The position numbers and the translations under genes are program-made. DNA of 39,308 nt from contig JACSRE010000278.1 of assembly GCA_014879945.1 (NCBI GenBank), forward strand, positions 1 to 39,308, given 5' to 3'. Source of the stretch: Myxococcus sp. GTDB lineage: Bacteria; Myxococcota; Myxococcia; Myxococcales; Myxococcaceae. Below are positions 33,772 through 39,308 of the stretch, one piece after another (positions within the stretch are counted from its first letter, which is position 1; each line of letters begins with the position of its first letter). The notes under the pieces were generated by a model. It did no database searches. It was given only the letters and a program-made list of their open reading frames with translations, and had not been told where the DNA came from.

Positions 33772-34503
33772 GTGGCGCGCGCGCTCCTCCTGGCCTCGGC
33801 GTTGACGGTCACCGTCGGGTGCGGGCCGGCCAGGTCCGTTGAGCCTCCGGTGAAGGTGACGCCCGACGCAGGCGCCTGGTTCGACGAAGACCTGGCCCGC
33901 TGCCGCATCGGTGGGGCCGCGCCGCGCACCGTCGACGAGGTCATCGCGCGCATCAACGCCCTGCCGATGCCCGTCTCGGCGCCGTGCTTCACCGCCAGCC
34001 TGCCGCGGCCGCTCAGCCTGGTCGCCACCACCAGCCGCTTCAGCGCGCAGCCCGCCGGCGGCCCCGATGACCCGCGCCTCTTCATCTTCACCCCCGGCGC
34101 CCTCTTGAGCGTCGTCATCGGCGGCAAGGCGAAGGACCTGCTCGAGATTGGCGAGCTGGTGACGGACAACCGCACGCTCAAGGCCGAGATTGTCTTCCCC
34201 GTCGCGGCGCCCATCACCCGCGACGCGGCCTATGCCCACCTCGACTACGCGCCCACCATCACCTCCTGCGGGCTCTGTCACACGGGCGAAGAGGTGCACC
34301 CCGCGCACCCCCTGGCGCGCACCTCCATCGCCTTCCGCCCCGTCGCGCGCACCCTGATGTCCCTCGACCGCGCCCGGGCGTTGTCGGCGGCCTGCGACCC
34401 CGCGGTGGAGCGCGAGCGGTGCGTGGCCTGGGCCAGCGTGTTCGGCTTCGGCGAGGTGGTGCCCGGCACCTTCCCCGCGGCCTTCGCCGACTTCATCAAG
34501 TAG
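33772..34503 (+). CDS. Lipoprotein with a c-type heme motif
   Basis: A 243-residue predicted lipoprotein. GTG 33772 gives a signal ending ALTVTVGC, with the lipobox cysteine followed by GPARS. The upstream open frame is the shadow of the DUF2277 gene and was dropped. A single CxxCH heme site is present in ITSCGLCHTGEEVHP, followed by further His and Met residues that could serve as the sixth ligand. The rest (VARCRIGGAAPRTVDEV-type start, FIFTPGALLSVVIGGKAKD) is not a known cytochrome fold. A membrane-tethered heme protein of unknown role is the best description. Neither neighbour explains it. Confidence 0.7.
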   Translation: MARALLLASALTVTVGCGPARSVEPPVKVTPDAGAWFDEDLARCRIGGAAPRTVDEVIARINALPMPVSAPCFTASLPRPLSLVATTSRFSAQPAGGPDDPRLFIFTPGALLSVVIGGKAKDLLEIGELVTDNRTLKAEIVFPVAAPITRDAAYAHLDYAPTITSCGLCHTGEEVHPAHPLARTSIAFRPVARTLMSLDRARALSAACDPAVERERCVAWASVFGFGEVVPGTFPAAFADFIK

Positions 34504-34514
34504 CCGGTCGCGCC

Positions 34515-34565
34515 GAACAATCTGCGTGTCGCGCCGGTGGGCGGCCGAACCCTGAACAATCTGCG
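34515..34565 (+). promoter_or_regulatory. Direct 12-bp repeats upstream of the ior operon
   Basis: GAACAATCTGCG occurs at 34515-34526 and 34554-34565, with 39 bases from start to start. Both copies lie in the 115-base gap before iorA, and the A+T-richer core stands out from the flanking sequence. A regulator of the aromatic 2-oxoacid operon may bind here. No known consensus is matched. Confidence 0.45.
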
Positions 34566-34618
34566 CCCGGTCGCTGGAGCGCGTCGCGGTAGCACGCGGC
34601 GTGCAGGGCGCCGGCGCC

Positions 34619-36289
34619 ATGAGCCAGGAGATTCTGTTGGGCGACGAGGCCGTCGCGCGGGGCGCCATCGATGCCGGCTTGAGCGCCGCCTATGCGTACC
34701 CGGGAACGCCCTCGACCGAAATCTTCGAGGCCATTCACGCGCTGACGAAGCAGCACCAGCTGCCGATTCGGGGCTTCTGGTCGACCAACGAGAAGGTGGC
34801 GCTGGAAGAGGCCATCGGCGTCTCGTACTGCGGCAAGCGGGCCCTGGTGTCGATGAAGCACGTGGGCCTCAACGTCGCCGCCGACCCCTTCATGAACGTC
34901 GCGGTGTCGGGCGCGTGGGGCGGGCTGGTGTTGGCGGTGGCCGACGACCCGTCGATGCACAGCTCGCAGAACGAGCAGGACTCGCGCTACTTCGCCGACT
35001 TCGCCCAGGTGCTGTGCCTCGAGCCGGCTGATCAGCAGGAGGCCTACGAGCTGACGCAGGAGGCCTTCGAGGTGTCGGAGCGGCTGCGGGTGCCGGTGGT
35101 GCTCCGGCTGGTCACCCGGCTGGCGCACAGCCGCGCGATGGTGGCCCTGGGCGAGCGCCGCGCGCAGAACGCGCTGCGCTACGTCGACGACGCGGGCCTC
35201 TACACGCTCATCCCCAGCAACGCGCGCCGCGCCTACGCCGGGTTGCTCGAGAAGCAGCCGGCGCTCCAGCGCTACTCCGAGGAGCACCGCCTCAACGCGC
35301 TGACGATTCGCGGCGACGGCAAGCCCGGCCTCATCGTGTCGGGCATCGCGTGGACGTACCTGCGCGAAGCGCTCGGCGCGCGGCTCGAGGACTACAACGT
35401 GCTGCGCGTCAGCGTGTACCCGCTGCCGGTCGGAAAGGTGCGCGCGCTGCTCGACCGCTCCAGCGAGCTGATGGTCGTCGAAGAGGGCTACCCCTTCATC
35501 GAGCGCTTCGTGAGCGCGCTGGGCCTGTTTCGCGAGAAGCCGGTGAAGGGGAAGCTGACCGGGCACCTGCCGCGCATGGGCGAGCTCAACCCCGACGTGC
35601 TGCGCGAGGCCTTCGGCCTGCCGGTGAAGGCGTCGCTCACCGTGCCGGGCCTCGAAGAGGTGTTGAGGCCGCGCCCGCCGCGCCTGTGCGACGCGTGCCC
35701 CCACGGTGACTCCTACGAGCTCATCAACGAGGTGCGCCGCGAGCTCGACGCCTCGATGCGGGTGATGGGCGACATCGGCTGCTACGCGCTCGGGTACTCC
35801 AAGCCGTACCAGGCCATCCACTCCTGCCTGTGCATGGGCTCGTCCATCGGCATGGCCATCGGCGCCGCGCACGCCGGCGTCTCGCCCTCGCTCTGCGTCA
35901 TCGGCGACGGCACCTTCACCCACACCGGCATGAACGCCCTGCTCGACGCGGTCATCGAGAACACCAACATCAAGGTCTTCATCCTCGACAACAGCATCGT
36001 CGCCATGACGGGCGGCCAGCCCACCACCATGTCCGACGCGCACCTCGAGAACCTGGTGCTCGGCCTGGGCGTGAAGAAGGCCCACCTGCGCACGCTGACG
36101 CCGGTGCCGCAGCGGCACGCCGAGAACCTCGCGGTGGTGCGCGAGGAGCTCGCCTACCAGGGCCTCTCGGTCATCATCGCGAGGCGGGCCTGCGTCCGGT
36201 ACGTGAAGGAGATCAAGGAACACAAACGCGAGCGCGGCGCGAGCGCGCCCCTCGAGGGCGACTGCGCCAACTGCGCGGGGGGCTGCTGA
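34619..36289 (+). CDS. iorA: Indolepyruvate ferredoxin oxidoreductase, alpha subunit (ferredoxin domain missing)
   Basis: Decarboxylates aromatic 2-oxoacids (from Trp, Phe, Tyr) to aryl-acetyl-CoA with reduction of ferredoxin, together with IorB. The protein is 556 residues. The N-terminal pyrimidine-binding part has AYAYPGTPSTEIFEAI and TNEKVALEEAIGVS. The thiamine-diphosphate part has GDIGCYALG, GDGTFTHTG (Asp430) and ILDNSIVAMTGGQ. Family members normally end in two [4Fe-4S] clusters. Here the protein stops soon after ARRACVRYV, with a short tail CANCAGGC. ATG 34619 matches the conserved start; GTG 34601 is less likely. The stop overlaps the iorB start (TGATG). Confidence 0.9.
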   Translation: MSQEILLGDEAVARGAIDAGLSAAYAYPGTPSTEIFEAIHALTKQHQLPIRGFWSTNEKVALEEAIGVSYCGKRALVSMKHVGLNVAADPFMNVAVSGAWGGLVLAVADDPSMHSSQNEQDSRYFADFAQVLCLEPADQQEAYELTQEAFEVSERLRVPVVLRLVTRLAHSRAMVALGERRAQNALRYVDDAGLYTLIPSNARRAYAGLLEKQPALQRYSEEHRLNALTIRGDGKPGLIVSGIAWTYLREALGARLEDYNVLRVSVYPLPVGKVRALLDRSSELMVVEEGYPFIERFVSALGLFREKPVKGKLTGHLPRMGELNPDVLREAFGLPVKASLTVPGLEEVLRPRPPRLCDACPHGDSYELINEVRRELDASMRVMGDIGCYALGYSKPYQAIHSCLCMGSSIGMAIGAAHAGVSPSLCVIGDGTFTHTGMNALLDAVIENTNIKVFILDNSIVAMTGGQPTTMSDAHLENLVLGLGVKKAHLRTLTPVPQRHAENLAVVREELAYQGLSVIIARRACVRYVKEIKEHKRERGASAPLEGDCANCAGGC

Positions 36290-37083
36290 TGAACTTCGAC
36301 CTCGTCCTCTGTGGGGTCGGCGGGCAGGGCGTGCTCTCGACGGCCTATGTCATCGACCACGCGGCGGTCGACGCCGGGCTCCACTTCAAGCAGCCCGAGA
36401 TTCACGGCATGTCGCAGCGCGGGGGCGCGGTCTCGGCCCAGGTGCGGCTGGGCAGCGCGCCCATCGCCAGCGACCTCATCTCGGCGGGCGAGGCGCGGGC
36501 GGTGCTCTCGGTCGAGCCGCTCGAGAGCCTTCGCTACCTGTCGCTGCTGTCGAAGGACGGCTGGGTGTTCACCGACGTGACGCCGCTGAAGAACATGGCC
36601 GACTACCCCGACACCGCGAAGCTGTACGAGGTGCTCTTCAGCCTGCCCCGGGTGGTGGCGGTGAACGCCACCAGGCTCGCCGCCAGGGCCGGCGCCAGCA
36701 AGGCGCAGAACATGGTGGTGCTCGGCGCCGCCGCGAGCCTGCTGCCCTTCGCGGTCGAGCTGCTCGAGAAGCACCTGCGCGCGCTGTTTCAGGTGAAGGG
36801 CGAGCACGTGGTGAAGGCGAACCTGAAGGCCTTCCAGATGGGGCTCTCGGCGCGGGCCTTCAAAGCGGCGCTGGTCGAGCGTGGGGTGCCCGCCGCCGTC
36901 GCGGCCCGGGTGGTGGCGCGGCTCGACTTCGACCCGGCGCCGGTGCCCGAGGCGGTGGTGAACGCGTGGGTCGCGCGGCTGACCCGCGCCGACGGTGAAG
37001 CCCTCTCGAAGCGCCTGCTGGCGTCAGGCGACGCGCTGCCCCTCGACGCGCAGGTGCCGGCCGCGCTGGCCTCGAGCCCATGA
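36289..37083 (+). CDS. iorB: Indolepyruvate ferredoxin oxidoreductase, beta subunit
   Basis: A 264-residue gamma-type subunit of the 2-oxoacid oxidoreductase family. The family start is LVLCGVGGQGVLSTAYVI, followed by PEIHGMSQRGGAVSAQVRLG. It partners with IorA. The protein is longer than the usual 190-200 residues; the extra C-terminal part (from about residue 185, KAFQMGLSARAFKAAL onward) is helical, with no motif I know. ATG 36289 overlaps the iorA stop. The stop overlaps the start of the synthetase gene (ATGA), so all three genes are translationally coupled. Confidence 0.92.
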   Translation: MNFDLVLCGVGGQGVLSTAYVIDHAAVDAGLHFKQPEIHGMSQRGGAVSAQVRLGSAPIASDLISAGEARAVLSVEPLESLRYLSLLSKDGWVFTDVTPLKNMADYPDTAKLYEVLFSLPRVVAVNATRLAARAGASKAQNMVVLGAAASLLPFAVELLEKHLRALFQVKGEHVVKANLKAFQMGLSARAFKAALVERGVPAAVAARVVARLDFDPAPVPEAVVNAWVARLTRADGEALSKRLLASGDALPLDAQVPAALASSP

Positions 37084-39302
37084 GCATCGAGACGCTCCAG
37101 CGCCTGGTGGAGGACACGCGCGCCCGCGGCGCCTCGGTGTTGACCGAGCCCGAGCTGTACCGCGCGCTCGGCGCGGCGGGCCTCGAGGTGCCCGAACACC
37201 AGGTGCTGACCGGCGAGGCGCGCTGCGCCCTGCGCGGCCCGGTGGTGCTCAAGGTCGTCTCGCGCGACGTGCTGCACAAGAGCGACGTGGGCGGGGTGCG
37301 CTTCCTCGAGGGGGCCGAGGTGACGCCTGCGGTGGTGGAGCGCTTCCTGGCCGAGGTCTCGGCTCGCTGGCGCGCCGAACATGGCCGCAGCCCGGCGCTC
37401 GAGGGGGCCCTGGCCATGCGCCGCGTGGAGTTCGACCGCGCGCGGCTCGGCGCCGAGGTCATCGTCGGCCTGCGCCGGAGCCCCGAGTTCGGCATGGTGG
37501 GGTTGATCGGCCTGGGCGGGGTGAAGACCGAGGTCTTCGGGGCCCGCCTGCCCCGCCGCGAGGCGACCGCCATCTTCTCTCCGTCAGACCCCGACGCCGC
37601 GCTGCGCGAGCTGACGCAGACGCTGGTGTACCGCGACCTCGCGGGGCTGCTGCGGGGCAGCGAACGGCTGGTGGGTGACGAGGCCTGGCTCGGGCTGCTG
37701 CGGCTCCTGCGCGAGGTCGCCGCCGTGCCCGGCCTCGAGGAGCTGGAGCTCAACCCCTTCGTGGTGACGCGGGCCGGAGCGCTGGTGCCCGTGGACGCGC
37801 TGGCGAGGGTCGGCGCGCCCCAGGCGGAGCGCGCGCGGCCGCCGGTCGAGAAGCTGCGCGCGTTCTTCGAGCCGAGGTCGGTCGCGGTGGCCGGGGTGTC
37901 GTCGAAGCAGGTCAACATGGGGCGCATTATCTTGCGCAACCTGCTGCGCGACGGCTTCACCCCCGCCCAGCTCACCGTGCTCAAGCCAGGGGACGAGGCC
38001 ATCGACGGCGTGCGCTGCGTGGCGGGCCCGGCCGAGCTTTCCTCGCCGGTCGACCTCGCGGTGCTGGCGGTGTCGGCGACCGCCGTGACCGGGCTGATGC
38101 ACGAGCTGGTCGCGCACCAGAAGGCCGAGGCGATGATCGTCATCCCCGGCGGCATGGCCGAGAAGGAAGGCGGCGCCGAGAAGCAGCGCGCGCTGGAGGA
38201 CGTGCTCGCCCGGGCGCGCGCGACGCCCTGGCGCGGCCCGGTGGTGTGTGGGCCCAACTCGATGGGCGTGGTGTCGGTGCCGGGCGGCTACGACACCACC
38301 TTCATCCCCGCGCACCGGCTGCCGCCCCGCGACGGCAGCGTGCGCAACCTCGCCTTCCTCAGCCAGAGCGGGGCCTTCACCATCACGCGCGGCAGCCACC
38401 TGCGGCAGGTGGTGCCGCGGTACCTCGTCAGCGCGGGCAACCAGGCCGACCTCGGCGTTCCCGACTTCGTCGCCTACGTCGCGAACGACCCGCAGGTGCA
38501 GGTCATCGCCGCGTACGTCGAGGGCTTCATGCCCGGCGACGGCGCTCGTTTCCTGAAGGCCGCGCGCGCGGCGCAGGCCAGCGGCCAGCGCGTCATCCTC
38601 TACAAGGGAGGGCGCTCGCCCGAAGGGCAGGGCACCGCGGCCGGCCACACCGCGGCCATGGCCGGCGACTACCGTGTGTGCTGGCACCTGTGCCGCGCGG
38701 CGGGCGTGCTGATGGCCGAGTCGTTCGCCGAGTTCGAGGGCCTGGTGCGCGTCGCGTGCGCCCTCGCCGGACGGCCGCGGGGCCCCCGGGTGATGCTGAT
38801 GAGCAACGCGGGCTTCGAGGTCGTCGGCATGGCCGACCACCTGCGCGGCGAGGCGCACGCCCTGTCGCTGGCGACGCTGAGCGCGGTCACCCGAGAGCGG
38901 GTGGGCGCGGCGCTCGCCCGCTGCAAGCTCGACGAGCTCGTCGACGCGAAGAACCCGCTCGACGTGACGCCCGCGGCGCCCGACGCGGCCCACCTGGACA
39001 TCGCGGCGGCGGTGCTCGACGACGACGGCGTCGACGCGCTCGTGCTCGGCCTCGTGCCCATGTCGCCCGCGGTGGCGTCGCTCGGCAGCAGCGAGGTCGA
39101 CGCCGAGACCATCGCCTCGGCGCAGAGCCTCGCGCGCTCGCTCCCGGCGCTCTTCAAGGCCACGAAGAAGCCGCTGGTCGTCGTCGTCGACGCCGGGCGC
39201 CTCTACGACCCGCTCGTCGCCGCGCTCGAGGCCGGCGGTGTGCCCGTCTTCCGGCGCGCCGATGAAGCCGTGCGCGCGCTCGGCGCCTGGCTCACCGGCT
39301 GA
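37080..39302 (+). CDS. ADP-forming acyl-CoA synthetase, ATP-grasp half first
   Basis: A 740-residue fused NDP-forming acyl-CoA synthetase. It converts acyl-CoA plus ADP and phosphate to acid, CoA and ATP. The N-terminal 230 residues are the ATP-grasp (beta) part, with VLKVVSRDVLHKSDVGGV (His66 in the position of the beta histidine) and ELELNPFVV. The CoA-binding (alpha) part starts near residue 260 (FFEPRSVAVAGVSSKQVNMG). The phospho-histidine is His523 in GTAAGHTAAMAGD. The common bacterial fused form has the alpha part first, so this domain order is reversed. Overlap with iorB (ATGA) suggests that it uses the aryl-acetyl-CoA made by IorAB to form ATP. Substrate is inferred. Confidence 0.9.
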   Translation: MSIETLQRLVEDTRARGASVLTEPELYRALGAAGLEVPEHQVLTGEARCALRGPVVLKVVSRDVLHKSDVGGVRFLEGAEVTPAVVERFLAEVSARWRAEHGRSPALEGALAMRRVEFDRARLGAEVIVGLRRSPEFGMVGLIGLGGVKTEVFGARLPRREATAIFSPSDPDAALRELTQTLVYRDLAGLLRGSERLVGDEAWLGLLRLLREVAAVPGLEELELNPFVVTRAGALVPVDALARVGAPQAERARPPVEKLRAFFEPRSVAVAGVSSKQVNMGRIILRNLLRDGFTPAQLTVLKPGDEAIDGVRCVAGPAELSSPVDLAVLAVSATAVTGLMHELVAHQKAEAMIVIPGGMAEKEGGAEKQRALEDVLARARATPWRGPVVCGPNSMGVVSVPGGYDTTFIPAHRLPPRDGSVRNLAFLSQSGAFTITRGSHLRQVVPRYLVSAGNQADLGVPDFVAYVANDPQVQVIAAYVEGFMPGDGARFLKAARAAQASGQRVILYKGGRSPEGQGTAAGHTAAMAGDYRVCWHLCRAAGVLMAESFAEFEGLVRVACALAGRPRGPRVMLMSNAGFEVVGMADHLRGEAHALSLATLSAVTRERVGAALARCKLDELVDAKNPLDVTPAAPDAAHLDIAAAVLDDDGVDALVLGLVPMSPAVASLGSSEVDAETIASAQSLARSLPALFKATKKPLVVVVDAGRLYDPLVAALEAGGVPVFRRADEAVRALGAWLTG

Positions 39303-39308
39303 GCGCCT

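Overview
The window is GC-rich (about two thirds G+C by eye, not computed) and densely coding on both strands. It carries a clade II type nitrous oxide reductase operon, redox-type two-component genes, a FIST/hybrid-kinase pair, FG-GAP/UnbV proteins and Gly/Ala/Ser-rich lipoproteins. This mix points to a Myxococcota-like (former deltaproteobacterial) genome, probably a draft or metagenome contig. The taxonomic call is inference from gene families only. No rRNA, tRNA, CRISPR array, integrase or insertion sequence was recognised, and no gap between genes exceeds 300 bases.

Left end (1-1030). Bases 1-44 are not genomic. They read as the end of the Illumina P5 sequence, an 8-base index and the Nextera read-1 adapter with the Tn5 mosaic end. 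The next 800 bases hold two damaged reading frames with a 13-bp tandem duplication and several frame changes, so sequence quality there is doubtful.

Region 1035-12294 is a mixed set: a CoA-transferase of the acetyl-CoA hydrolase family; a large FG-GAP/UnbV/thioredoxin-like protein split by an in-frame TGA; a repeat-rich lipoprotein; a HExxH metallopeptidase lipoprotein; phenylalanine 4-hydroxylase; 4-alpha-glucanotransferase (MalQ); a small lipoprotein; a YehS/DUF1456 protein; and an AAA ATPase coupled to a frameshifted partner gene.

Region 12489-17672 has a FIST-domain sensor followed at once by a hybrid histidine kinase, then tyrosyl-tRNA synthetase, and a convergent NYN/OST-HTH RNA-binding protein.

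Region 17730-33362 is the core of the window. A RegB/RegA-like redox kinase-regulator pair (minus strand) is divergent from a hemerythrin gene and a sigma-54 activator with an unusual four-cysteine N-terminus. These are followed by a long nos operon: nosZ (Sec signal, clade II features), a monoheme and a diheme cytochrome c, a NosB-like membrane protein, nosD, nosG, nosH, nosF, nosL, nosY, a second nosD encoded as a lipoprotein, and an ankyrin-repeat protein. Most junctions from nosB to nosL are 4-bp ATGA overlaps. A palindromic half-site (CGTTCC/GGAACG) occurs upstream of both the sigma-54 activator and nosZ, and a plausible -24/-12 promoter lies between that site and nosZ. The expected working model is: cytochromes pass electrons to NosZ in the periplasm; NosDFY and NosL mature the copper centres; NosG/NosH link to the quinone pool; and the upstream regulators tune the operon to redox or N-oxide state.

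Right end (33379-39302). A DUF2277 gene and a heme-motif lipoprotein precede an iorA-iorB-ADP-forming acyl-CoA synthetase operon. That operon could convert aromatic 2-oxoacids to aryl-acids with ATP formation. IorA lacks the usual C-terminal ferredoxin domain, and the synthetase has its ATP-grasp half first.
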